Positions 1-7,709 of a stretch of DNA of 40,918 bases are shown in pieces. The translations under genes were made by a program, and so were the position numbers. The first letter of the stretch is position 1, and each line of letters opens with the position of its first letter. Source of the stretch: Oscillospiraceae bacterium. Its GTDB lineage: Bacteria; Bacillota; Clostridia; Oscillospirales; Oscillospiraceae. Below the pieces are notes generated by a model that searched no databases, was not told the origin of the DNA, and saw only the letters and a list, made by a program, of their open reading frames with translations. Where the stretch lies: positions 1 to 40,918 of the forward strand of contig JAFVXA010000021.1 in the NCBI GenBank assembly GCA_017501355.1, in the 5' to 3' direction.

Positions 1-2102
1 GGCATCCATATAAAGCTGCGCAGTCTTTCCCACACTGTGGTTTTCTCCAATATAGTCCCGCACTTCGTTGAGGTCGATTTCGCCCATTGCGATCATGTTA
101 TGTCCGGCTTCGTGCAGCATAATTTGCTCAGAGGTATACCGAGGATGGTCTGCGCGAACAAACACTCGGTTACCGGAAATATAGCCGCGCACACTTGCCG
201 TCGTGCCGTTTGCCTGTGTAATGCGAAGATTGTCACCTGCAAACAACACAAGCTGCAAGCCACGGTCACTTGCGATGCGCTTTGCCCTCGCTGTGCAAAG
301 GGTCTCATCGCCTCGCAGCAGATGAAGGGTTGCCTGCTCACTGCCGCCGTCAATGCCAAGTGATGCCGCACTTACTGCTTTTCCAAAAGTGAGCGAAGCT
401 GCTTCACTATCTGCGGGTCGGAGCGTCGCTTGCCCGCGCGCAGCTCGTCCTGCGCTTTCTTCCACTGCGGATACTTGTCCGCCGGAATACGCACCACCAA
501 ACCGTTTGTCGCTGTCGCGTAGATATACTTTTGCATAATTTTGTGCCTCCGTCTTGTTATTTTCAGTATAATCCGTTTTTCCTCCAACAGCAATGTTCCC
601 TGCACGATTCATCGCATAGTTATTGGGCGTTGAAAGGTTCATTTCATTCAACACATCGGTGTAAGAAAGATTGCTTCTCGGATTGCCGCTCATCGTCCGG
701 GCAATATCCACACTGCCGCCAAGATTGCCAAGCAGCATACCCACCGCACCTTCATGCAGTAGGTCCGCCATGTTCAACTCACGGTAATTTTCACCTAATG
801 TCTTTCCGTTGTAGATCCCCTGCAACGCGGGATCTATAAAGCCGCTGGCGATTTCTTCCGCGCCTTCACCACCCATGTTTACCAGTCCACGCACCAACGC
901 CTGTCCGCCATCGGATTTCGCAAAGCTCCTTGCGAGAGCATCCACAAAATCGTCTGCTGTACCCTTGCCGTAGACTCCGGCAAGACCATCGAACATCTTT
1001 TCCGTCAGCGCTTCTTTGAGTGCGCTTGCTGTGCCGTATGCGATCTGCTGATTTTCTGTAGCACCTGCTTGTCGTGCCTGCTGTGCACCGCCGCCAAAAC
1101 TGCGGATCGCCAAAGGGATCGTAGCACTACCGCCTGTAAGCGTGCCGAGAGCAACATCGCTTGCCATCTGTGTTCCTGCGATGCCTGCATCAAACAGCAG
1201 CTTCTGTGCGTTGTTGAGGTTTCTGCTGCCGCGAAGATAGGCGTTCTCGCTGAGCATCCGTGCCCAGTCTGCTTCCTTCTGCAAATAATTGCCTGCACGG
1301 TTGTACCATTCCTTGCCTGTGGCTTTTGCTTCCACGTCGCCGCTGTCCACCGCAAGACCACTCCTGCGGTCACTTTTTAGTGCTGTGCCCGCGGCATTGA
1401 GCCAGTCAGCCACTGTACCCGCAACGCCGCTCTCAATGGCGTTACCCACAGTACTTCGGGGATTGCCCCAGTTGCGTCCGTAGCCCATTTTGCTTTTCAA
1501 GGTTCGGTCGTATTGGGTTCTTGCACTGTCATTCGCTCCTCCGAATGTCCGTTGAAGGCTTTTCATCACCTCGGTAGAATTGTCGATGTTGGCACCGCCT
1601 GTGAGAGGGGCCTTGTCCACCGTCGCGGCGTGACGATTCCCGGACATTTCATGTCCGCCAATCGTGCCGCTTCCTCGAAACAGCCTCGCTTCATCCGCCA
1701 CAGGCGGCGCTTCGGCTGTTTCCACCAGTTTTGTACCACCTGTCGATTTGCCGATTGTGATGCAGCACTCTTCTGTTTGGTATACCCACTGTCTGCGGCA
1801 AGACCTGTTGCCGCTCTGCCCGCTGTAGAGATGCCGGTACGCTGTGTCCCTGTCTGCGAGGTAGGCAACTGTACACCCAAGGTCGAGGATACGTTTCTCG
1901 TTGTACTGTTACCGCTGCCCGACAGACCAAAGGCAGATGCCAGTGTCTCGCGGTTCGCCGCCTGTGACACAGCTTTCTTCTGTGCGGTGTAACCGCTGTC
2001 TGCCGCTTTGCCTGTAGACCAAGCAGCATTCTGTGTTCCTGTAGGCTTGATGTCGAAACCTTTCAGCCAGTCTTTCAGCATCGGTGTTCTGTTTCCAGCC
2101 AT
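1..2102 (-). CDS. Phage/ICE-type large multidomain protein, 3' end outside window, apparent -1 frameshift
   Basis: The reading frame starts at ATG 2102, 11 nt after an AGGAGC-like site, with MAGNRTPMLKDWLKGFD. It runs in one frame to about 1720, then continues without a stop in the -1 frame from about 1745 to the left edge, roughly 700 residues in all. The first part is Ser/Thr/Ala-rich and carries a repeated unit (AADSGYT.QK...SQ.ANR, twice). The second part is Gly/Ala-rich with helical stretches (for example LLGNLGGSVDIARTMSGNPR). Near the edge it has HEAGH (114-100) after a beta-rich segment, a possible zinc-peptidase-like site. The style (low complexity, polyvalent C-terminal domains) recalls large structural or transferred proteins of clostridial prophages and conjugative elements, but I cannot name the family. 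The shift may be a true lesion, programmed frameshifting or a sequence error. Confidence 0.6.
372..536 (-). CDS. Possible overlapping small gene inside the large mobile-element gene
   Basis: A 54-codon frame begins MQKYIYATATNGLVVRIPAD and ends at TAA 372. It lies in a different frame from the surrounding large protein, which is open through the same bases. It has a GGAGG (550-546) nine bases before its ATG, which is ideal spacing. The translation looks protein-like: a beta-hairpin-like start, then a charged helix (KAQDELRAGKRR, then KQLRSLLEKQ). The host frame here encodes a Gly/Ala/Ser-rich linker, a place where overlapping coding is tolerated. The alternative is chance, since the GAGGCACAA bases also encode EAQ of the host protein. 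Confidence 0.33.
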   Translation of the reverse strand: MQKYIYATATNGLVVRIPADKYPQWKKAQDELRAGKRRSDPQIVKQLRSLLEKQ

Positions 2103-2330
2103 CTTTTTGATCACGCTCCTTTTTAGGTTATCTGCACCAACCGAATCCGGAGTCATACGGCTATTCTCTTCTTGAGCCAAGCAGCTGGCTTACCACTTCC
2201 CGTCTTGTCCTGGGCTTGCTCGCTTTGGTGCTCTCACCCTTAGTCTCCCAAGCCCATTTTGGTGCACGGTTTCGTGCAACACCTCTTGGACAATTCACAA
2301 AAAGTTCACAATTTCGCTTCAAATTAAAGA
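2103..2330. other. Gene-free stretch at the element boundary
   Basis: Between the start of the large mobile-element gene and the inverted repeat there is no ORF with a credible start. A minus-strand frame from about 2345 to 2160 is open for some 60 codons (ending ...REVVSQLLGSRRE) but has no ATG and no ribosome site. It may be the decayed end of another element gene. Confidence 0.4.
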
Positions 2331-2378
2331 CAGTAAGACGAGCGGATCACCCTAAAGGGTAATCCGCTCGTCTTACTG
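2331..2378. repeat. 22-bp inverted repeat with 4-nt loop
   Basis: The arms 2331-2352 and 2357-2378 match over 22 bp with one mismatch around the loop TAAA. In a minus-strand RNA the mismatch becomes a G-U pair, and an outer AAGA/TCTT pairing extends the stem. It is not followed by a clean T run on either strand (minus: TCTTTAATTT), so it is only a weak terminator candidate. It sits between mobile-element DNA and ordinary chromosomal genes and may be a boundary, MITE-like or protein-binding element. Confidence 0.75.
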
Positions 2379-2468
2379 ATGCTGTCTTATGGGGCGCCCC
2401 GATGTCGGGCGGATTTTTCTCATTTTCTTTTCAACTTGTCCTTCCATCTCTCTATCATAAAAACTCTT

Positions 2469-2503
2469 GCGGGACAGTGGTTTTCCACTGCCCCGCATTT
2501 TTT
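2469..2503. terminator. Bidirectional-type terminator hairpin
   Basis: The stem GCGGGaCAGTGG / CCACTGcCCCGC (2469-2480, 2485-2496) has loop TTTT and ATTTTTTA beyond it on plus. On minus the stem is followed by AAGAGTTTTTA. It lies just past the stop of the minus-strand gene at 2518 and probably ends it. Confidence 0.75.
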
Positions 2504-2517
2504 ATGATTCATTTTGC

Positions 2518-2886
2518 TCAAGGGAAGCGCCGATTCAGAAAATCTTCCACGTTCTGACGGACTTTGCTGATCTTTTTCGCTTCGGGATAGACTTGCTCAT
2601 CGCTGATGAGGGGTGTCCCCACCGCCGCCAGAAGGACAGCCTTGGCACGCTCCGCATCCTCCGCGCGCACTGACACATAGTACACGCGGCGGTCAAGCTT
2701 TCCGTAAGGGCTCAAAAACTCCTGATTCACCTTGGCACCGCAGCCACAGGTGGGCATTTCCCTCTCATAGCAGGCAGCTTCCATGGCGCGGATGCCCGCA
2801 TTTTTCAAGGCTTTTCGCGCCGCTTTCCAGCGTTCACTCCCGCCGACGGTCTGAAAGACCAGTTCCTTCTTTTCAAACAGGCTCAT
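2518..2886 (-). CDS. Small cysteine-containing protein of unknown function (DUF2007-like shape)
   Basis: The product is 122 residues. The start at 2886 (MSLFEKKELVFQT) is preferred over the ATG at 2901 because GGAGG lies 8 nt before it and overlaps the upstream ATG. There is no signal peptide or membrane segment. The layout is an N-terminal strand, a helix (RWKAARKALKNAGI), a cysteine cluster (C...CGCG), a strand (RRVYYVSVRAED), a helix, and a charged C-terminal tail. The strand-helix-strand pattern with 'ALKNAGI' and 'YYVSV...D..RA' resembles small DUF2007-type proteins; this is a guess from pattern. It is monocistronic, flanked by terminators on both sides. Cytoplasmic, function unknown. 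Confidence 0.7.
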   Translation of the reverse strand: MSLFEKKELVFQTVGGSERWKAARKALKNAGIRAMEAACYEREMPTCGCGAKVNQEFLSPYGKLDRRVYYVSVRAEDAERAKAVLLAAVGTPLISDEQVYPEAKKISKVRQNVEDFLNRRFP

Positions 2887-2911
2887 CGTTTTGCCCTCCA
2901 TTTTGAGAAAA

Positions 2912-2936
2912 GCGGCAGGGTGTCAAACCCTGCCGC
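2912..2936 (-). terminator. Terminator of the rubrerythrin gene
   Basis: A 10-bp stem GCGGCAGGGT / ACCCTGCCGC lies directly after the rubrerythrin stop and is followed on minus by TTTTCTC. Confidence 0.8.
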
Positions 2937-2957
2937 TCTTTGGTACATCTCAGTCGA

Positions 2958-3545
2958 TTAGCCGAAGTATCTGTCCAGCAGACCCTTCAGAGCCTTGCCG
3001 TGTCTTGCCTCGTCGCGTGCCATCTCATGGACGGTGTCGTGGATGGCATCGAGGTTGTTCTTCTTGGCAACGAGAGCCAGATCGAACTTGCCGTTGGTTG
3101 CGCCGAACTCGCAGTCCACGCGCCATGCGAGGTTGCTCTTGGTGTCAGCCTTCATCATGGGCTCCAGATCCTCGCCCAGCAGCTCAGCGAACTTGGCAGC
3201 GTGCTCAGCCTCTTCGTAAGCAGCCTTCTCCCAGTACAGACCGATCTCGGGATAGCCCTCGCGGTGTGCGATGCGTGCCATGCAGAGGTACATACCGACC
3301 TCGCTGCACTCACCGTTGAAGTTTGCCATCAGCTGGTCGAAGATGTACTTCTTGTCTGCCTCGCTGATGTCAGGATTGTTCTTCACGGTCTTGGCATAGA
3401 TGCCATACTCGTGCTCAGCAGCGAGCTTCATCTCGCCCTTGACTTCCTCGAACTTGTCGGGACCAACCTTGCAGGTGGGGCACTGCTCAGGAGCATACTC
3501 ACCCTCATGCACATAACCGCAAACTTTGCAAACCCACTTCTTCAT
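2958..3545 (-). CDS. Rubrerythrin with N-terminal rubredoxin domain (reverse rubrerythrin)
   Basis: This 195-residue cytoplasmic enzyme likely reduces hydrogen peroxide to water in anaerobes. The rubredoxin iron site is at the N-terminus: C6-x2-C9 and C22-x2-C25 (CKVC, CPTC). The ferritin-like di-iron domain follows, with ligand motifs [18 protein letters not shown] and [11 protein letters not shown]. This order, rubredoxin first, is the opposite of classical rubrerythrin and is typical of the clostridial 'reverse' type. The start has AAGGAG 7-8 nt upstream. It lies 44 nt after the Fur/PerR-type gene and is probably co-transcribed with it, which fits peroxide-responsive control. The family assignment is secure. 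Confidence 0.95.
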   Translation of the reverse strand: MKKWVCKVCGYVHEGEYAPEQCPTCKVGPDKFEEVKGEMKLAAEHEYGIYAKTVKNNPDISEADKKYIFDQLMANFNGECSEVGMYLCMARIAHREGYPEIGLYWEKAAYEEAEHAAKFAELLGEDLEPMMKADTKSNLAWRVDCEFGATNGKFDLALVAKKNNLDAIHDTVHEMARDEARHGKALKGLLDRYFG

Positions 3546-3589
3546 AATCGTAATCTCCTTTAATTATTATTTTTGAATTGATTTTTTGT

Positions 3590-3970
3590 TTACTTTCGGC
3601 ACGCGGGACAGAGTCCCTGCAGTACCACGGAGCAGCCTGTCAGTTCATAGCCGCAGCTGTCCGTCACAGTCTTTTCCAGTGCGCCGGGGTCCGGCATGGT
3701 GACATCATCCACCTTTGCACAGCTGTTGCAGCACACATGGAAGTGATGGTGCGTCTGATGGTCGTAGTGATCGGCACCTTCCGGCACCGGGATCCGCAGG
3801 ATCTTGCCCTGCTCCGCCATCTGCCGCAGCACCCGGTAGACCGTCGCCTTGCTGATCGTCGGGAAATCCCGCTGCACCCGCTCGTAAACCATATCCACCG
3901 TCGGGTGGTTTGCCAGTTCACAAAGCGCCGCGTAGATGATGGTCTTTTGCATGGTTTGTCGCTCCGCCAT
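3590..3970 (-). CDS. perR: Fur-family regulator, PerR-like
   Basis: This 126-residue DNA-binding repressor has an N-terminal winged helix (TVDMVYERVQRDFPTISKATVYRVLRQM, in two parts) and a C-terminal metal and dimer domain. The domain holds a His-rich stretch (HYDHQTHHHFH) and two CxxC pairs (CNSC and CPAC) that form the structural zinc site. The ribosome site AAAGGAGG stands 6 nt before ATG 3970. PerR rather than Fur or Zur is inferred from the gene order: it leads the operon with rubrerythrin, and PerR repressors control peroxide defence. Its own promoter overlaps an AT-rich, partly palindromic region, so autoregulation is plausible. Confidence 0.85.
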   Translation of the reverse strand: MAERQTMQKTIIYAALCELANHPTVDMVYERVQRDFPTISKATVYRVLRQMAEQGKILRIPVPEGADHYDHQTHHHFHVCCNSCAKVDDVTMPDPGALEKTVTDSCGYELTGCSVVLQGLCPACRK

Positions 3971-4019
3971 CGCACACCTCCTTTGTTTGATCTTTTGTTG
4001 CTCGCTCTTTACAATTGAT

Positions 4020-4047
4020 ATTATATCCTAATAAGCAGATTTGTCAA
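4020..4047 (-). promoter_or_regulatory. Promoter of the perR-rubrerythrin operon
   Basis: On minus, TTGACA (4047-4042) and TATAAT (4025-4020) are separated by 16 bp; both hexamers match the sigma-A consensus exactly. The spacer and -10 form an imperfect AT palindrome (TTATTAGGATATAATA) loosely like a Per box. Confidence 0.8.
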
Positions 4048-4088
4048 TAGTATTTTGAAAGTTTTTTCTGTAATTTTTTCGAGTATAC

Positions 4089-4126
4089 AAAAAAGGAGCA
4101 GAGCCTTGCGGCTCTGCTCCTTTTTC
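4089..4126. terminator. Bidirectional terminator
   Basis: Stem GGAGCAGAGCC / GGCTCTGCTCC (4095-4105, 4110-4120), loop TTGC, with A5 before and T5 after. It ends the minus-strand SLH peptidase transcript. Confidence 0.85.
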
Positions 4127-4155
4127 TCTCTGCTCTATATATCCCGTTTCGTCGC

Positions 4156-6492
4156 TTACTTGTAGTAACGATACAGGAAGGTCACGATATTTGCGCGGGT
4201 ACAACCGCCGTTGGGATTGAAGGTGGTGGGCGTATTGCCGCCGGTCACACCCTTCTCCACTGCCCACGCAACCGCATCGACATAGTAGGTTCCTGCCGTC
4301 AGATCAGTAAATGCCGCAGCCTTCTCTGCCTTAGGCAGACCTGCCGCACGGTGCAGGAAGGTCACAACCTGTGCGCGGGTGCAGACACCGTTGGGGTTGA
4401 AGGTCGTGGGGGTATTGCCGCCGGTGATCTTGTTCTCTGCTGCCCAAAGAACTGCCTTATAATAGTATGCACTCTCGCTCACATCAGTGAAGGGATTCTC
4501 AGTCATCTTGGGCTCAGGGCTGCCTGCTGCACGCCAGAGGAAGGTCACGGTCTGTGCGCGGGTGCAGGTGCCGTTGGGATTGAAGGTGCTGGGGGTATTG
4601 CCGCCGGTCACACCCTTTTCTACTGCCCATTCCACAGCGTCCACATAGTAAGCATTCTCAGCGAGATCCGTGAACTTGGATGCACCCAGTTCAGCTGCGG
4701 TGAAGGTATCGAATGCAGGAATCTTCAGGATGGGAATGGAGACCTTTTCTTCACGCTCGTTCTCAGAGCCTGCGGCAGCGATCACATCGTTGCTGTAGTT
4801 CATGCGGAAGGTGCCTTCCTTCGCATCAAAGTAATCGTCAAAGAAGTTCCATGCCACACCGCCGTCAACAGCTGCTGGCTCGCACATCAGTGCCGCGAAG
4901 GAGCCGAGGGTCTGTGCGGTAGAGATGACCCAAGTGCCTGCAGGAACAACGATAGCCTTTTCACCCTTTTCCCACTCGCCGGTCACAAGCGTCTGATAGT
5001 GACCTTCATACAGGCTGCGAGCCTTGCCGTCAATCACAGCACCGCCGGAGGTGTAGGACTCAATGCCAAAGTGCAGATGATCCTCAGCCGCAATGGTCAC
5101 ATCCTTCTTCAGCTGAACCATTTCCACGCCGTGGAACTTCATCAGATCGATGAACTCCTTGCAGTCTGCGTCGACCAGATAGTAAGCGCCCATGACTTCC
5201 ACATCGGTGGGAACGAAGGTGCCCCAGTACTCGACCTCATAGTCCACAGGCTTGCCGTGCTCAATGGCATAGGGATCGCCCTCTTCGTCATACAGGCGGG
5301 TACCGATGACCTTGCCGTCTTCGTCGGTCTCATAGGAGAGGACAGTCAGCTTATCCTTGCCCTCAAACTTCATGGGAACCATCTCAGAGTTCAGCGCAAC
5401 GATATCAACCTCGGGATCAATGCCTTCCACCGCGCGTGCTGCGCAGCGCTTCTCTGCAGCATCAATCATCGCCCAGATTTCTTCCTTGTCCTTGGCAACA
5501 GTCTGCAGTGCGCCGTAGATGCACTCATACTGGGTGTCAACACGGACAGAGAATTCATCATAGGAGTAAACCTCCAGCAGCAGAGCCAGACGGTTACGCA
5601 GACCTGCATAGTTGGTGGTGTAGCGAGCGTAGTCCTCGAAGGTGCGCCAGCCGTCCTTCACGATGCCGCTGTAGTAGTAACCGAAGTTACCGTAAGGCAC
5701 TGCCACCTTGCCCTTGGATGCGAGGTAGGAACCCTCGCGCAGTGCGCGGGAGCAGAACACATCACGGTTGTAAGCCAGCAGCTCAGGATCGGTGCCGGCG
5801 TTCAGACCCCAGTTATAGGTGATGGCATGACGCATATAGGAACCGTCGGTTGCGTGTGCGTCAATGAACAGGACGGGATCCCAGTCATTCATGATCTGAA
5901 CGAGGAAGCGGGAGCAAGCAGACTCCAGCTTGGTCATATCGCGGTTGATGTTGAAGCCGTTTCCTTCGGCGCGGGTACCGACCAGCTTGGGAGTAAACTG
6001 GGTAGTGATACGATTCTTGCCGAGGTCGTCATTGCCATCAGGGCTGTTGTTGGGGCAAATCACGACGACCAGATCCTTCAGCAGTTCATCATGCTTGCCC
6101 TGCGCCACTTCACGGGCAAAAATCAGCATGGACTCCTTGCCCTCGATCTCGCCGGAGTGGATATTGCAGTTGACATAGACAACCGCCTTGGAAGGATCCA
6201 CTTCGGCAGGGCTTGCGGGAGCCTTATCAGAGATGATCATGTAGGGAATGGGCGTACCAAATTCCGTCTTGAATTCATCGGGACGGAAAATGATGCGACC
6301 ATCACTCTCTGCAGCAACGACCGTCAGGAAGTCGATCACTTCCTGAGAGGAAGTGGTGCGTTCCCAGTTACTTGCCTCAGCAGGCGTCTGGAAGGTGTCC
6401 AGATCAACAGCTGCACCGGCAGTCACAGTAAAGCACAGCAGCATACACACAAGGATCAGAGGAAATGCGAAAGCTTTGATGGTTCGTTTCAT
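4156..6492 (-). CDS. Secreted M14-type zinc carboxypeptidase with three C-terminal SLH domains
   Basis: The product is 778 residues. Start ATG 6492 is chosen because AAGGAG precedes it and a clean signal peptide follows (MKRTIKAFAF..., cleavage near AGAA-VD, residue 28-29). The frame could open at a GTG at 6579, but that would bury the signal. The peptidase domain shows the M14 zinc set: HSGE (H112, E115), a distal His in DAHATDG (H213), substrate-binding FNINRD (180-185) and catalytic Glu in LLLEVYS (E307). A middle region of unknown fold follows, then three S-layer homology repeats, each with (F)TD...YYxxAVxWA...TGGNTP..FNPNG.CTRA. The enzyme is therefore exported and held on the wall, where it would trim peptides. 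No promoter is obvious; it may be read with the LprI-like gene 190 nt upstream. Confidence 0.9.
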   Translation of the reverse strand: MKRTIKAFAFPLILVCMLLCFTVTAGAAVDLDTFQTPAEASNWERTTSSQEVIDFLTVVAAESDGRIIFRPDEFKTEFGTPIPYMIISDKAPASPAEVDPSKAVVYVNCNIHSGEIEGKESMLIFAREVAQGKHDELLKDLVVVICPNNSPDGNDDLGKNRITTQFTPKLVGTRAEGNGFNINRDMTKLESACSRFLVQIMNDWDPVLFIDAHATDGSYMRHAITYNWGLNAGTDPELLAYNRDVFCSRALREGSYLASKGKVAVPYGNFGYYYSGIVKDGWRTFEDYARYTTNYAGLRNRLALLLEVYSYDEFSVRVDTQYECIYGALQTVAKDKEEIWAMIDAAEKRCAARAVEGIDPEVDIVALNSEMVPMKFEGKDKLTVLSYETDEDGKVIGTRLYDEEGDPYAIEHGKPVDYEVEYWGTFVPTDVEVMGAYYLVDADCKEFIDLMKFHGVEMVQLKKDVTIAAEDHLHFGIESYTSGGAVIDGKARSLYEGHYQTLVTGEWEKGEKAIVVPAGTWVISTAQTLGSFAALMCEPAAVDGGVAWNFFDDYFDAKEGTFRMNYSNDVIAAAGSENEREEKVSIPILKIPAFDTFTAAELGASKFTDLAENAYYVDAVEWAVEKGVTGGNTPSTFNPNGTCTRAQTVTFLWRAAGSPEPKMTENPFTDVSESAYYYKAVLWAAENKITGGNTPTTFNPNGVCTRAQVVTFLHRAAGLPKAEKAAAFTDLTAGTYYVDAVAWAVEKGVTGGNTPTTFNPNGGCTRANIVTFLYRYYK

Positions 6493-6682
6493 ACTAATCT
6501 CCTTATTCGTGTCACGTACATGGTTGATACTTACAGGTATTGCTTTTGCGTTCGTTTCCGTAAAATTAAGAACTCTCACGGTTCACCCCCCTGCTTCGTT
6601 CTCTTTCTGTCATGCTGTCTGTATTTCTGAACGGTCTGCACCGCATCCGGTGCACAACACATGGCATACAATATGAATTATA

Positions 6683-7468
6683 TTACTCTTCGCGCTCGAT
6701 ATGATAGAATCGGCAACCCGCATAATGCAGCAGCGTCACATAGCTCATGCGCTGCACCTGCAGCAAGCCCTCCGTTGTAAGAACGTTGGCGTTGTCTCCG
6801 CAGACCGCCCGCAGAAATGCCTGCTCCGCGTCATAGAATGCGTAAAACGCCCGATGGGCTGCCATCATCTTCTGGCGATAGTTCTCCGTCGTCACATACA
6901 GGCAAAGACCCATGTCCACCTGCAGCTGCTTCTTGTTCTCGCTCAGCTCCTGCTGCTTTTCCGCCAGCGCAGACTCCTCCATACGAGCGAAGCGCCCCTC
7001 ATACCAACAGGTCAGATCGTCAATGCGGTTGCCAAGCATCACCAGAACAATGTCGCGATAAATATTGGTGCGGCGTTCCTTTCCATAGACCTCAAAATCT
7101 ACTTTAATATTGGAATCCCACACCTGCAGCAGCATGTCAATATAAGCGTAGTAGCAGTCGATCCATGCTTTCTGGGATTTTTTCAGTGCTTCCCTCTCCT
7201 CGCCCCTAAGTGTGCTGAGATAACGGCTGTAGGCAATGATGAGGTCTTCCTCCAGCTCCACCTTGCGGCGGTAGAATTCCTCCTCCGTCATGCGGAAGGT
7301 CTCGGTCTCGTCACAAGGAGTATGGTAGTACACTGCGGCAGCTTCCCAGTTCTGGGTCTTGTTCAGCGGATTATCATTGGCAGATGCCTGCACCACCTGC
7401 AGCATCGGCACCAGAGCCAGCGTCAGCACGATCAGCAGAGCCGACCATCTTTTCCGTTCAGCCTTCAT
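6683..7468 (-). CDS. Secreted protein with two LprI/DUF1311-like repeats
   Basis: The product is 261 residues. Start ATG 7468 follows CAGGAGG; a signal peptide or N-terminal anchor follows (MKAERKRWSALLIVLTLALV, then QASA). Two helical repeats each contain a lysozyme-inhibitor-LprI-like core: SQKAWIDCYYAYIDMLL in the first half and AHRAFYAFYDAEQAFLRAV in the second. The family includes cell-envelope proteins, some of which inhibit lysozyme; a role here is only inferred. Paired cysteines (Cys in the first repeat, another after the second) could form disulfides. It precedes the SLH peptidase on the same strand, and both act outside the membrane. Confidence 0.65.
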   Translation of the reverse strand: MKAERKRWSALLIVLTLALVPMLQVVQASANDNPLNKTQNWEAAAVYYHTPCDETETFRMTEEEFYRRKVELEEDLIIAYSRYLSTLRGEEREALKKSQKAWIDCYYAYIDMLLQVWDSNIKVDFEVYGKERRTNIYRDIVLVMLGNRIDDLTCWYEGRFARMEESALAEKQQELSENKKQLQVDMGLCLYVTTENYRQKMMAAHRAFYAFYDAEQAFLRAVCGDNANVLTTEGLLQVQRMSYVTLLHYAGCRFYHIEREE

Positions 7469-7557
7469 CCCGTTCCTCCTGATTTCGCGAAACCCACATT
7501 TGTGTATTTTAGACAATTTTCTTCCGTTATTGTGCAAACTTCATTTGCTATATGCCC

Positions 7558-7586
7558 ATTGTAGTCCACTCTCGGATGAAATACAA
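7558..7586 (-). promoter_or_regulatory. Promoter of the LprI-like gene
   Basis: On minus, TTGTAT (7586-7581) and TACAAT (7563-7558) are 17 bp apart, about 90 nt before the start codon. Confidence 0.65.
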
Positions 7587-7663
7587 GTACTTTCCTGCAA
7601 TTATTTTCAGCTTGCCTTGAGCTTTTTTCACATTGCATTCTGGCTTTTCGTTCGCCCATAGAA

Positions 7664-7696
7664 AAAACACTGCAAAGCTGTGCTTTGCAGTGTTTT
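7664..7696. terminator. Terminator of the EF-G-like gene
   Basis: A 15-bp stem AAAACACTGCAAAGC / GCTTTGCAGTGTTTT with a 3-nt loop lies just after the stop at 7710. AT-rich flanks make it usable in both directions. Confidence 0.75.
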
Positions 7697-7709
7697 CCGT
7701 AATACATAT

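Noticed and set aside
2160-2345. Open minus-strand frame ending REVVSQLLGSRRE
   Set aside because: No ATG/GTG with a ribosome site; the start lies inside the inverted repeat. Kept only as a note.
4042-4120. Attachment site or insertion scar near perR
   Set aside because: The repeats here are explained by a normal promoter and terminator.
6492-6579. Upstream GTG start for the M14 peptidase
   Set aside because: It would put 29 residues before a perfect signal peptide; AAGGAG precedes ATG 6492.
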